Shown piece by piece: positions 1 through 8,087 of a DNA stretch of 32,434 nucleotides (position 1 is the first letter of the stretch; every line of letters begins with the position of its first letter). Location: NCBI RefSeq assembly GCF_937967675.1, contig NZ_CALBSN010000001.1, positions 1 to 32,434 on the forward strand, given 5' to 3'. The notes beneath the pieces were generated by a model, which ran no database searches, was not told the origin of the DNA, and saw only the letters and a program-made list of their open reading frames with translations. The position numbers were made by a program, and so were the translations under genes. Source of the stretch: an uncultured Flavobacterium sp. Lineage in GTDB: Bacteria > Bacteroidota > Bacteroidia > Flavobacteriales > Flavobacteriaceae.

Positions 1-2
1 AT

Positions 3-749
3 GCTGGAGTTGATGCTGTAATTATTGATACCGCTCACGGACATACAAAAGGTGTGGTAGATGTATTAAAAGCAGTAAAAGCAAAATTTCCAGAATTAGA
101 TGTAGTTGTGGGTAATATTGCAACTCCAGAAGCAGCTTTATACTTAGCTCAAAATGGAGCTGATGCGGTGAAAGTTGGAATTGGTCCAGGTTCGATTTGT
201 ACAACGCGAGTTGTGGCCGGAGTTGGATTTCCTCAATTTTCAGCTGTTTTAGAAGTAGCTGCTGCATTAAGAGGTTCAGGAGTACCAGTTATTGCTGATG
301 GTGGAATTCGTTACACAGGAGATATTCCAAAAGCGATTGCTGCAGGTGCTGATTGTGTGATGTTAGGTTCGTTATTAGCAGGAACAAAAGAATCTCCAGG
401 AGAAACCATTATTTTTGAAGGAAGAAAATTCAAATCATATCGTGGAATGGGTTCTGTTGAAGCGATGCAAGAAGGTTCAAAAGACCGTTATTTCCAAGAT
501 GTAGAAGATGATGTGAAGAAATTAGTTCCAGAAGGAATTGTAGGTCGTGTGCCTTACAAAGGAGAATTAAACGAAAGCATGCAACAATTCATAGGTGGTT
601 TAAGAGCCGGAATGGGTTATTGTGGTGCAAAAGATATTCCAACCTTACAAGAAACTGGGCGTTTCATTAGAATCACGGCGAGTGGAATTGGCGAAAGTCA
701 TCCACACAACGTAACGATTACAAAAGAAGCTCCGAATTATTCGAGATAG
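3..749 (+). CDS. guaB: IMP dehydrogenase, C-terminal part (5' truncated by window edge)
   Basis: IMP dehydrogenase oxidises IMP to XMP with NAD+, the committed step of GMP synthesis in the cytoplasm. The frame is open from base 3, before the first in-window start-like codon (GTG at 54), and reads AGVDAVIIDTAHGHTKG, a conserved IMPDH stretch, so the real start lies left of the window. The catalytic loop GIGPGSICTTR with its nucleophilic Cys is present. So are the phosphate-binding IADGGIRYTGD segment, the GMGSVEAM segment and the C-terminal VPEGIVGRVPYKG flap region. Roughly the last half of a protein of about 490 residues is visible, so the CBS domains would lie outside. A hairpin terminator follows 43 bases after the stop. 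I see no defect in the visible part. Confidence 0.97.
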   Translation, partial: AGVDAVIIDTAHGHTKGVVDVLKAVKAKFPELDVVVGNIATPEAALYLAQNGADAVKVGIGPGSICTTRVVAGVGFPQFSAVLEVAAALRGSGVPVIADGGIRYTGDIPKAIAAGADCVMLGSLLAGTKESPGETIIFEGRKFKSYRGMGSVEAMQEGSKDRYFQDVEDDVKKLVPEGIVGRVPYKGELNESMQQFIGGLRAGMGYCGAKDIPTLQETGRFIRITASGIGESHPHNVTITKEAPNYSR

Positions 750-754
750 TTTTG

Positions 755-783
755 GTGTTCAGTGATCAGTCACAGTGTTCAGT
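755..783. repeat. short tandem array, about 7-bp period (GTGTTCA-like)
   Basis: The units read GTGTTCA, GTGATCA, GTCACA (one base short) and GTGTTCA, then GT. The array begins 5 bases after the guaB stop codon and ends just before the terminator hairpin. It belongs to a set of arrays in this window with the same period but unrelated unit sequences, all found at gene ends. Function unknown. Confidence 0.6.
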
Positions 784-791
784 AAAAATAG

Positions 792-824
792 AAACCTGAT
801 AGTTGTTAGCTATCAGGTTTTTTT
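792..824. terminator. Rho-independent terminator between convergent guaB and the CAP gene
   Basis: A perfect 11-bp stem (AAACCTGATAG at 792-802 with CTATCAGGTTT at 810-820) has a 7-nt loop and is followed by a T run. It lies between two convergent genes. The opposite strand is also T-rich after the stem, so it may work in both directions. It ends at the stop codon of the minus-strand gene. Confidence 0.9.
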
Positions 825-1332
825 ATTTTGCTCCAAACAGTTGCACGGCATAAATTTTCTTGTTTTCCCAATCGATGCTAAAACCGATATCGGTATAGAA
901 ATATTTATGTTCTATCATGTTTTTGTAATGATTGGGTGATTTTTTCCACAGATTGAACATTTTTAAGGCTAAAGTGTCTAAATCAGTTTCAGAGTAAACT
1001 TGGTCTTTAATTCCTGTGAACAATAAGTTTTCACCCACTAAAACAAACGAATTTCCGCCATAAAAAGACACGCGTTCTTTTGGACTTTGCTTTTTTACAT
1101 CGGATTGTTCGTGCGTTAAAGTTTGAGCTTTTGCTATGTATTTGGCATAGTCGTCTGCAGCTTTTTTTAAATAAGCATCCAAACCAAGTACTTTTCTGTC
1201 GTTATTAGAACGTTCTTCGTTTACTAATTGATACACTTTTGTTTTCAGTTTTTCTAAATCAATTTTGTTTTGATTTTGGCTGAAACTTAAAGTGGAAAGT
1301 AGGAGTAGGAATAGGGTGATTTGGGGTTTCAT
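823..1332 (-). CDS. Secreted CAP/SCP-domain protein
   Basis: The 169-residue protein has a signal peptide (MKPQITLFLLLLSTLSFSQ, cleavage probably after SFS). A CAP (cysteine-rich secretory/PR-1-like) domain of the bacterial type fills the rest. It shows LVNEERSNNDRKVLGLD near the start, a THEQSD segment, GENL in mid-domain, and LWKKSPNHYKNMIEHKYFYTDIGF, which carries the conserved W-x-x-S-x-x-H-x-x-N-[ML] pattern. Bacterial CAP proteins are mostly of unknown biochemical role and act outside the inner membrane. The start lies 1 base after the stop of the frameshifted lipoprotein gene upstream, so the two are probably co-transcribed. It is convergent with guaB. Confidence 0.85.
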   Translation of the reverse strand: MKPQITLFLLLLSTLSFSQNQNKIDLEKLKTKVYQLVNEERSNNDRKVLGLDAYLKKAADDYAKYIAKAQTLTHEQSDVKKQSPKERVSFYGGNSFVLVGENLLFTGIKDQVYSETDLDTLALKMFNLWKKSPNHYKNMIEHKYFYTDIGFSIDWENKKIYAVQLFGAK

Positions 1333-1333
1333 G

Positions 1334-2463
1334 TTAGTTGGAGATTAGTTCTTGCTTTAATTTATCCAAAGTGATTTCTTTGAAATTTAAATCAAATTCA
1401 CTTTTGGAATTTTTATCTATATAAAACGAATCAAACATGATTTTATTTCCTGAATTAGCATAAACAACAACTTTTATTTTTCCAATAATTTTAGTTTTAT
1501 TCAAATATGTATCAAATTGACCTAAATTATAGTTCAAAAGTGATTGATTATTTTGGTAAATCAAATTGAAAGAAAAATATTTAAGGTCTTGATTAGTGTT
1601 TTTAAAAGTTATTTCTTTCTCAACTTCATAAGCTAAAATTTTATCGATGTTAATCCAACCTAATTTGTCTCTGATGTGAAAGAATAAATTTGATTTTGGT
1701 TTTCATAAAAATTGTGCCTTACAATTTCTTCTTCTTTTGTTAAGTTTTGATCTTCTAATACTATTGCCCACTCACTATTTGATTCTATTAATGCTTCAAT
1801 ACTTTTTTTATTATCCTCATTTATAATTTTTAAATACTTAAGGGAATCTCTTTTTTTAACAATTTCAAGACTATCTATTGCAACTCTTTTTTTGAACTTG
1901 TCTGGAATATTCTCATATTTCCATTTGCCAGATTTAAAATATTCCAAATTTCTTACAATGTCGGATATTTCAGTATGTATTTTATTCTCACTCAATTCCC
2001 AACTAAAAATGGAATCATTATTGTTATAATAAATGTTACTCTCTGCTAATGGTTTATTTGGAATTGTAACATCATAAGATTTGCCTTTTTTGATTTTCAA
2101 TTGTTTATCGCCTTCTTTAAAATTAATGTAAAACATTCCAGAAGATTCTAATAATTCGTCTTTATCAGTTACAGTTGACAAACCATTTAAAATCATATCT
2201 TTTTTTGAATAAAACTCTTTTAATTCAAAAGTGATTTTTCCGTTCGTGTAATTTTCAAACAAATCTTTTGTAATCCAAACCTTTGTTCCTTCTTTTCCAG
2301 AAATTAAAGTGTCTTTTTTAAGTACAAACTCAAAATTTTGTAATTTATCTGTTTTTAATTGGGAAGAAATTGCAATCGAATTTTCTTCAATTGGTAAAGA
2401 TGTTTTTTCTTTTTGACAAGATAACATTACAATTGAGAAGATAAGGATGTAAATAGTTTTCAT
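1334..2463 (-). pseudogene. Lipoprotein gene split by a -1 frameshift near 1680 (C-terminal GWINID motif in the second frame)
   Basis: The first frame (2463 to 1660) encodes 267 residues beginning with a lipoprotein signal peptide ending in a MLSC lipobox. It stops soon after NQNQIYSF. The second frame (stop at 1334) is open back to about 1693 but has no ATG, GTG or TTG until 1564. Read upstream of that point it gives FHIRDKLGWINIDKILAYEV, a motif that resembles the tail of Bacteroidota lipoproteins carrying a GWINCD-like sequence. Adding one base to the AAA run at 1679-1681 (TTT on the coding strand) joins the frames as QIYSF-HIRDKLGWINID, giving one protein of about 376 residues. This is therefore either a recent disruption or a sequencing indel. 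No classical slippery heptamer is visible. Function unknown; the protein is likely membrane-anchored by lipid. It is followed directly by the CAP gene. Confidence 0.75.
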
Positions 2464-2546
2464 AAAGTTGGTTTTGAAAGAAAAATCAAGTTTTGTGCCA
2501 AAATCTTAATAAATTCTTAAAATTTAAACACAACATTAAACTCATA

Positions 2547-2571
2547 GTCATTGCGAGGAACGAAGCAATCT
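2547..2571 (+). repeat. Inverted repeat copy L flanking the GIY-YIG gene
   Basis: A 25-bp sequence starts GTCATTGCGAGG and ends GAAGCAATCT. Its 3' end overlaps the TAG stop codon of the GIY-YIG gene (2570-2572 on the minus strand). It is itself an imperfect palindrome (ATTGC at 2550-2554 with GCAAT at 2565-2569). It matches the copy at 2912-2936 in inverted orientation at 24 of 25 positions. Confidence 0.9.
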
Positions 2572-2875
2572 AAATATTCATTATGTCGATTATTTCGTCA
2601 TACAAGTCATTCCAAGTTGGATTTATACTATTAATTAATTTTTCTTTTGTAGCTCGATTGCCCGCTTTCAATTGTTTTTCTCTTCCAATTGCATCACCAA
2701 TCATTTGAAACTGTTCGTAGTAAACTAATTTATTTAAGTTGTAACGGGCAGAAAATGAATTTTCATAACGTTTTTGTTTATGTTCTTCAATTCGTTGTGG
2801 TAAATTAGAAGTAACACCAATATAAAGTACTGTATTGTTTTTGTTCGTTATGATATAAATAAATCCTGGTTTCAT
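2570..2875 (-). CDS. Solitary GIY-YIG (URI-type) endonuclease
   Basis: A 101-residue single-domain protein of the GIY-YIG nuclease superfamily, of the small stand-alone type related to the UvrC N-terminal domain. The motifs appear in order: FIYIITNKNN (the GIY part), VLYIGVTSNL (the YIG part), LPQRIEEH with the catalytic Arg, AIGREKQLK with the metal-binding Glu, and a terminal NPTWNDLYDE segment. It has no DNA-binding extension. It would cut DNA with a divalent metal; substrate and biological role are unknown for these small proteins. The gene stands alone between the lipoprotein and antiporter genes, flanked tightly by inverted 25-bp repeats. This suggests a self-contained mobile or repeat-maintaining unit. 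Confidence 0.92.
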   Translation of the reverse strand: MKPGFIYIITNKNNTVLYIGVTSNLPQRIEEHKQKRYENSFSARYNLNKLVYYEQFQMIGDAIGREKQLKAGNRATKEKLINSINPTWNDLYDEIIDIMNI

Positions 2876-2900
2876 GGCTTACATTTTTATGATTGAGTTG

Positions 2901-2936
2901 AGATTGCTTCGAGATTGCTTCGTTCCTCGCAAAGAC
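2901..2936 (-). repeat. Inverted repeat copy R flanking the GIY-YIG gene, with an extra 11-bp tandem copy
   Basis: AGATTGCTTCG occurs twice in tandem (2901-2911 and 2912-2922). The second copy continues to 2936 as the reverse complement of copy L (one mismatch, at 2933). It lies about 25 bases upstream of the GIY-YIG start codon, so any promoter of that gene must overlap or lie inside the repeat. Confidence 0.9.
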
Positions 2937-2960
2937 GTTGCGTTGAGGTTTGTGTTGATT

Positions 2961-5198
2961 TTATTGTTTCAAAAACTCATTAATCTTTTTTCTATCACCT
3001 GCAATCCATAAAATATCATCAGATTCTAAAATCCAATGCGATTCTGGGTTTAGGATACGTTTTCCGTTGCGTTCGATACCTACTATGATGCCGTGCGTTT
3101 TTTCTCTAATTTGTGATTCTCGGATGCTTTTTCCGATGCAAACACGGTTTTTAAGTTCTAATTGTTGTAAGATGATGTCTTCTTTTTCTGTTGCTTCTGG
3201 AGCATCTATTTCGTGTTTATCTAGGTAATTCTTAAATAATTTTACTTGTTCGTCCGTACCAATTACGTTGATTTCGTCACCAGGAAATAAGCGTTCGGTT
3301 CTAATAGGAATATTAATCGTTACATCACCACGTTTAATAGAAGCAATATTGATTCCGAATTGTTCTCTAATTTTTAATTCTTCTAAGGTTTTGCCAGCTA
3401 AATTCGATTCTTTGGCAATAACAAAATCCGCCATGTGACCATCCCAAGGTGATAGCACATTCTGACGTTTGTTAGCTTCTTTTGTTAATTCTCTATCGTT
3501 GAAATTTCTCAAGAAATGGCTTTCAATTTTGTTGTAAAACGCATGTAATCGCTTTGGGAATAAAATGTACGACACAATTCCAATTACTAATGCAATAATA
3601 GCGATTACTGGAGAGAAAAATTCATTCAACACAAATCCCATATAGAAAAGAGAAAGCGCAATTCTAAAGAAGACTAAGACAATAATCGGACCTTGGTATT
3701 TTCTGACTTGCATTAATTCTTGCACTTGTTCTACGGCCACTCTTCTAAGCGATAATGCCCATAAAAAAGGAGATAAAATTACAACCGTTATTAATGCTGC
3801 AATGGCATTTCCAAAGCGAGAATCTTCAACTAATGGCAGAATATATTTCGACGAAAGTAAAATAATCGCCACAATAATAATCGAGTGAATAATTACTTGA
3901 GTTAAATACGCTTTTAATACGATTTGCCAAGTACTTACCGATTTAATCGCTTCGGTATTGGCGCTGTAACGTTCGATTTTTTTTACCCAACGTCTTGGTA
4001 ATTTTTTCTCTAAATATGACGAAAATGGTGTAGAAAATTTCACCATGAAAGGCGTTGTAAAGGTTGTGATAGCAGAAACCGCAACCACAATTGGATATAA
4101 GAAATCGCTCGTTACATTTAACGTCATTCCTAATGTAGCGATGATGAACGAAAACTCGCCAATTTGCGACAAACTCATTCCAGTTTGAATGGATTGTTTT
4201 AGCGGTTGTCCCGAAAACAGAGCGCCTATGGTAGCACTTAATGATTGTCCTAAGATAACGACCAACGTTAAAATGGCTACAGGAAATCCATATTTTATTA
4301 ACATTTCAGGATCTATCAACATACCAACCGATACGAAGAAAACCGCACCAAATAAATCTTTTACAGGTTTTACCAAATGTTCAATGTGTTCCGCTTGTGT
4401 GGTTTCGGCAATAATCGAACCCATGATAAACGCACCAAGAGCAGGGGAGAAGCCTACATTAGCTGCAAATAAAACCATCAATAAACACAAAGCCAATGAA
4501 ACAATTAGCAACATTTCATCGGTTAATAAGTGCTTAGCTTTTTTAAGAAATGTTGGGATAAAGAAAATTCCTGCTACAAACCAAATGGTTAAAAAGAACA
4601 CCAATTTTAAAACGGATTGAAACAATTCAGTTCCTGAGAATTGCTGACTCACCGCAACGGTTGATAATAAAACCATCATTAAAATAGCTAAAATATCTTG
4701 TACAATCAACGCTCCAATTACATTTCCAGCGAATTTTTGTGTTTTTACACCTAATTCGTCAAAAGTTTTTAAGATGATGGTTGTGGAAGAAATGGATAAA
4801 ATGACACCTAAAAACAAGCTGTTCATTTTACCCCAATCCATTAGTTGCCCAACGAAATAACCCAAAGCTACCATTGAAATAATTTGGGTCAATGCTGTTA
4901 TAGAGGCAGTTCCACCGACTTTCATTAGTTTTTTGAAACTAAATTCGAGACCAAGACTAAACAAGAGGAAAATAACTCCAATTTCTGCCCAAACTTTTAC
5001 ACTGTTCATGTCTTTAACCGTAGGGAAGAAATCGAATTCGCTTCCAGCTAAAAATCCAGCAACTAAATACCCTAAAACTAACGGCTGTTTTAAGATTCTA
5101 AAAATAAGTACTGCAATAGCAGCTGTTACAAGAATTAGCCCTAAATCGCTAATTAAATTGGGTAAATGAACAGTAGAAGTGGAAAGTAATATTGGCAT
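2961..5198 (-). CDS. CPA2-family cation/proton antiporter with two RCK_C (TrkA_C) domains
   Basis: A 745-residue inner-membrane protein. Residues about 15-400 form the Na+/H+ exchanger fold of the CPA2 (KefB/YbaL) group, with typical segments LGYLVAGFLAGSEF, FSLGLEFSFKKL, ISSTTIILKTFDELG, GFSPALGAFIMGSIIAET and GEFSFIIATLG. A second membrane block at about 430-560 is followed by two cytoplasmic RCK_C modules. The first contains LAGKTLEELKIREQFGINI and FPGDEINVIGT. The second contains IGKSIRESQIREKTHGIIVG and ESDDILWIAG. There is no RCK_N Rossmann domain, so gating would be by a ligand of RCK_C rather than NAD(H). It probably exchanges K+ or Na+ for H+; the ion cannot be read from sequence. 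It is preceded by a candidate promoter (TTG-N19-TATTTTAG). Confidence 0.9.
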   Translation of the reverse strand: MPILLSTSTVHLPNLISDLGLILVTAAIAVLIFRILKQPLVLGYLVAGFLAGSEFDFFPTVKDMNSVKVWAEIGVIFLLFSLGLEFSFKKLMKVGGTASITALTQIISMVALGYFVGQLMDWGKMNSLFLGVILSISSTTIILKTFDELGVKTQKFAGNVIGALIVQDILAILMMVLLSTVAVSQQFSGTELFQSVLKLVFFLTIWFVAGIFFIPTFLKKAKHLLTDEMLLIVSLALCLLMVLFAANVGFSPALGAFIMGSIIAETTQAEHIEHLVKPVKDLFGAVFFVSVGMLIDPEMLIKYGFPVAILTLVVILGQSLSATIGALFSGQPLKQSIQTGMSLSQIGEFSFIIATLGMTLNVTSDFLYPIVVAVSAITTFTTPFMVKFSTPFSSYLEKKLPRRWVKKIERYSANTEAIKSVSTWQIVLKAYLTQVIIHSIIIVAIILLSSKYILPLVEDSRFGNAIAALITVVILSPFLWALSLRRVAVEQVQELMQVRKYQGPIIVLVFFRIALSLFYMGFVLNEFFSPVIAIIALVIGIVSYILFPKRLHAFYNKIESHFLRNFNDRELTKEANKRQNVLSPWDGHMADFVIAKESNLAGKTLEELKIREQFGINIASIKRGDVTINIPIRTERLFPGDEINVIGTDEQVKLFKNYLDKHEIDAPEATEKEDIILQQLELKNRVCIGKSIRESQIREKTHGIIVGIERNGKRILNPESHWILESDDILWIAGDRKKINEFLKQ

Positions 5199-5213
5199 AG
5201 AATTGAATTTTTA

Positions 5214-5243
5214 CTAAAATAGTGAAAAGTGATCGGTTTTCAA
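5214..5243 (-). promoter_or_regulatory. Candidate promoter of the antiporter gene
   Basis: On the minus strand TTG (5241-5243), a 19-nt spacer and TATTTTAG (5214-5221) match the Bacteroidota TTG-N19-TAnnTTTG pattern with one mismatch. The start codon is 15 bases further on. Confidence 0.5.
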
Positions 5244-5272
5244 AATTTCAATTCTTTATGCACTTAATTTTA

Positions 5273-6049
5273 TTATTTTTTTAACGAATTTAGTTCTTGA
5301 AGTGTGTAAAATTTCATTTGGTTTGAAACCACAAATTGACAAATCATTTCTAATGTTTTTACATCTACTTCATATTCATTAGTTGCTTTGTTAACTGGTT
5401 TGTGTCCGTAGAAAACGACTATTTTATTGTGTTTTTTTGCGTAATTTAAAACTTTAGTTAAGTAGTTTAAACTAAAATGCTCGTAATTGCTGTCAATTCC
5501 AATTCCGTATGCTAATCGAGTTCCGTTATAGAAATTAGCATTATCCGCTACTTTTTTGCCGCCATTTGCAGTTCCTCTTATGATTTCGAAGTGTTTTTGT
5601 AATTCGTAGTCTAACGTTTGTGTTTTGGCTCCAAATGGATAGGCAAACGATTTAATTTCGATACCTTCTTTTTTAAACGCTTCAATTAATGGAAAAATTT
5701 CAATCGCTAAATATTGCTGTTTGTTGTTTTTCTTAGCGAATTCTTTTGCATTGAGATGACGAAATCCGTGACCTGCAATTTCGTGTCCTTTGGTTTGTAG
5801 TTCTTTAAGGTTAGAAATATCAGTAGAAGTAAGTTTTTCAAAATTACTTACGCAAAAAGTCGCTTTCCAATTGTATTTTGCGAGTTGCACATCCGCTTCT
5901 TTCCATTCGTTGACGAAGTAATCGTCAAAAGTAATGACAACACCCGCTTTGGAATTTGTAGTTTTGGTTTTAGTAGACGAACAAGAATAAAAGAAAAAAA
6001 CTATCAGTAAACTAATGGAGATTAATTTTATAATGATAGGCTTTGGCAT
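5273..6049 (-). CDS. Polysaccharide deacetylase (NodB homology) lipoprotein
   Basis: A 258-residue protein with a lipoprotein signal peptide ending FFFYSCSS (Cys23 is the likely lipidated residue), so it probably sits in the outer or inner membrane facing the periplasm. A carbohydrate esterase 4 domain follows. TFDD (catalytic and metal Asp at 42-43) is followed by GHEIAGHGFRH, giving the H94-x3-H98 metal pair, and by FAYPFGAKT. It should remove N- or O-acetyl groups from a surface or peptidoglycan glycan; the substrate is unknown. The family's late motif is represented by VVFYGHKPV. The start lies 2 bases after the stop of the kinase-like gene upstream, suggesting one operon. Confidence 0.88.
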   Translation of the reverse strand: MPKPIIIKLISISLLIVFFFYSCSSTKTKTTNSKAGVVITFDDYFVNEWKEADVQLAKYNWKATFCVSNFEKLTSTDISNLKELQTKGHEIAGHGFRHLNAKEFAKKNNKQQYLAIEIFPLIEAFKKEGIEIKSFAYPFGAKTQTLDYELQKHFEIIRGTANGGKKVADNANFYNGTRLAYGIGIDSNYEHFSLNYLTKVLNYAKKHNKIVVFYGHKPVNKATNEYEVDVKTLEMICQFVVSNQMKFYTLQELNSLKK

Positions 6050-6051
6050 GT

Positions 6052-6660
6052 TTAAATGATATAAAATACAGTGTCGATAAAAAACAAAAAACCATTTTGA
6101 GTTAATACATTTTCATCATGTAAATCTTCTAAAATAATTCCATAATTTCTATTGATATAATCATAATTTCTTGAGTTTTCAAATCCATTACTCAACATAA
6201 ATTGCTTTACTAATTCTAAATCTGTTTTATCAGTTGCTTTTACAAATGGTTGTTCTACAACAGCATATAAAATATTTTCATTCTTATAAAAACCTAAAAG
6301 TTTATAAGCCGTGTCAGAAAAGAAATAATTATTTAACAATAAATTATTAAGGTAATCAATCCAAGAAGTATAATATATGGAATCGTTTAGCTTGAGAACA
6401 CTTTTGTCATCTTTTAAATATACTTTCTGTTCTGCACCTTGAGAAATGTAATTTTCAAGATTAATGTTTTCGACCCAAAATTTATTTTGTTCAATAAATT
6501 CAATTAAACTCTTTGTTTCTTTTTCTTTGAAGTACTTATCTTCTTTAACCAAATTACTTGTTGCTTCGCTTCTTCTAAGGAAACTAATGACTGTTTGGAT
6601 AAAATCTCCATGCTTAACTTGGCTCTTTCCTGAAAGGATATGTTGTATTTCATCATTCAC
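6052..6660 (-). CDS. Small kinase-like protein resembling the kinase domain of polyvalent proteins
   Basis: A 202-residue soluble protein with a compact kinase-like layout. YISQGAEQKVYL with VLKLN supplies a candidate ATP-binding Lys90. A short C-lobe has DLHDENVL (Asp179, His181, Asn184; catalytic-loop type D-x-H-x-x-N). FFIDTVFYI follows, with Asp196 in the metal-binding position. This arrangement resembles the small Ser/Thr/Tyr kinase domain described from phage and plasmid polyvalent proteins, although here it stands alone on a chromosome. The N-terminal 60 residues are lysine/glutamate-rich and unrecognised. No substrate can be inferred. The stop is 2 bases before the start of the deacetylase lipoprotein, so they are probably co-transcribed. 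Confidence 0.6.
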   Translation of the reverse strand: MNDEIQHILSGKSQVKHGDFIQTVISFLRRSEATSNLVKEDKYFKEKETKSLIEFIEQNKFWVENINLENYISQGAEQKVYLKDDKSVLKLNDSIYYTSWIDYLNNLLLNNYFFSDTAYKLLGFYKNENILYAVVEQPFVKATDKTDLELVKQFMLSNGFENSRNYDYINRNYGIILEDLHDENVLTQNGFLFFIDTVFYII

Positions 6661-6705
6661 AAGTTTAGATTAAAATGATAATCAAATATAAAGAAAATTT
6701 TGAAA

Positions 6706-8049
6706 TTAAATCCCCAAATAATTACTAGGTGTAATTTGCATTAATTCGGCTCTCACTTCTTCTGAAACGTTTAATGTTCCGATGAAATTGTGAATCGCTT
6801 CTTTGTTAATTACAGTATTAGTTCTGGTTAAGTCTTTCAAAGCTTCGTATGGATTTGGATAGCCTTCACGGCGTAAAATTGTTTGAATTGCTTCTGCAAC
6901 AACTGCCCAGTTTTTCTCTAAATCTTCTGCGAATTTGTCTTCGTTTAATAACAATTTGTTCAATCCTTTTAAAGTCGCTTCAAATGCGATTAAGGTGTGT
7001 CCCATTGGAACTCCAATATTACGTAAAACCGTACTATCTGTTAAATCGCGTTGTAATCTTGAAAGTGGTAATTTTGCTGATAAATGTTCGAAAATTGCAT
7101 TAGCAATTCCTAAATTTCCTTCCGAATTTTCAAAATCAATTGGATTAACTTTATGTGGCATGGCAGAAGAACCAATTTCCCCTGCTTTGATTTTTTGTTT
7201 GAAATAATCCATTGAAACATAGGTCCAAATGTCTCTGTCTAAATCGATTAAAATCGTATTAATGCGTTTTAAAGCATCAAAAAAGGCTGCAAAATGGTCG
7301 TAATGTTCAATTTGTGTCGTTGGGAATGAATGGTGTAACCCTAAACTGTTTTCTACGAAATCGGTTCCAAATTTTTTCCAATCTGTGTTTGGATACGCTA
7401 CTTTGTGTGCGTTGTAATTTCCGGTAGCACCACCAAATTTAGCAGCAAACGGAACATTGAATAACAAACGCATTTGCTCTTCTAAACGTTCTACGAAAAC
7501 TAAAATTTCTTTTCCTAAACGAGTAGGAGAAGCTGGTTGTCCGTGTGTTCTGGCTAACATTGGAACGTCTTTCCATTCCATTGCTAATTCTTTCAATTTT
7601 GCAATTACGCTTACTAAACTTGGTAAATATACATTCTCAAATGCTTCTTTAGTAGAAAGCGGAATCGCTGTATTGTTGATATCTTGAGAAGTCAATCCAA
7701 AATGGATAAACTCTTTAAATTCTTGTAATCCTAAACCGTCGAATTTCGATTTAATGAAATATTCTACCGCTTTTACATCGTGATTCGTTGTTTTTTCGGT
7801 TTCTTTAATCCAAAGGGCATCTTCGGTAGAAAAGTTTTTGTAAATCGCTCTTAAAGAATCGTAAATTGATTTGTCAATTTTGGCTAATTGAGGTACATCA
7901 GCCTCGCGCAAAGCAATAAAATATTCAACCTCTACCAAAACGCGGTATTTAATTAAGGCTTCTTCAGAAAAATAAGGAGATAATGAAATAGTTTTGCTTC
8001 TATAACGACCATCAATTGGCGAAATAGCATTTAATTCTGTTAATTGCAT
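6706..8049 (-). CDS. purB: Adenylosuccinate lyase
   Basis: A 447-residue cytoplasmic enzyme acting twice in purine synthesis: it splits SAICAR to AICAR plus fumarate, and adenylosuccinate to AMP plus fumarate. It starts MQLTELNAISPIDGRYRSKT, the usual PurB N-terminus. It has TTNHDVKAVEYF with the histidine region, LARTHGQPASPTRLGKE, and the fumarate-lyase signature GSSAMPHKVNPIDFENSEGN near residue 300. Length fits the family. A clear -7 box (TATATTTG) lies 26 bases upstream. The sirtuin gene is upstream on the same strand, separated by a heptamer array and this promoter, so purB is probably transcribed on its own. Confidence 0.97.
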   Translation of the reverse strand: MQLTELNAISPIDGRYRSKTISLSPYFSEEALIKYRVLVEVEYFIALREADVPQLAKIDKSIYDSLRAIYKNFSTEDALWIKETEKTTNHDVKAVEYFIKSKFDGLGLQEFKEFIHFGLTSQDINNTAIPLSTKEAFENVYLPSLVSVIAKLKELAMEWKDVPMLARTHGQPASPTRLGKEILVFVERLEEQMRLLFNVPFAAKFGGATGNYNAHKVAYPNTDWKKFGTDFVENSLGLHHSFPTTQIEHYDHFAAFFDALKRINTILIDLDRDIWTYVSMDYFKQKIKAGEIGSSAMPHKVNPIDFENSEGNLGIANAIFEHLSAKLPLSRLQRDLTDSTVLRNIGVPMGHTLIAFEATLKGLNKLLLNEDKFAEDLEKNWAVVAEAIQTILRREGYPNPYEALKDLTRTNTVINKEAIHNFIGTLNVSEEVRAELMQITPSNYLGI

Positions 8050-8075
8050 TTTGTTGTGTGTTGTTTAAAGAAGTG

Positions 8076-8083
8076 CAAATATA
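8076..8083 (-). promoter_or_regulatory. -7 box of the purB promoter
   Basis: The minus strand reads TATATTTG, an exact match to TAnnTTTG, about 26 bases before the start codon. The place where a -33 TTG would be expected is occupied by the GAAGTTA tandem array. Confidence 0.7.
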
Positions 8084-8087
8084 ATAA

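Noticed and set aside
1334..1564. Separate small gene of 76 residues starting at a TTG
   Set aside because: The frame is open far upstream and continues the preceding lipoprotein after a one-base shift, so it is better explained as its 3' half.
2945..2961. Target-site duplication around the GIY-YIG unit
   Set aside because: The bases outside the two repeat copies do not match each other, so no duplication can be claimed.
4189..4620. Long plus-strand open frame inside the antiporter gene
   Set aside because: Antisense shadow of a conserved membrane protein, with no promoter or recognisable motif.
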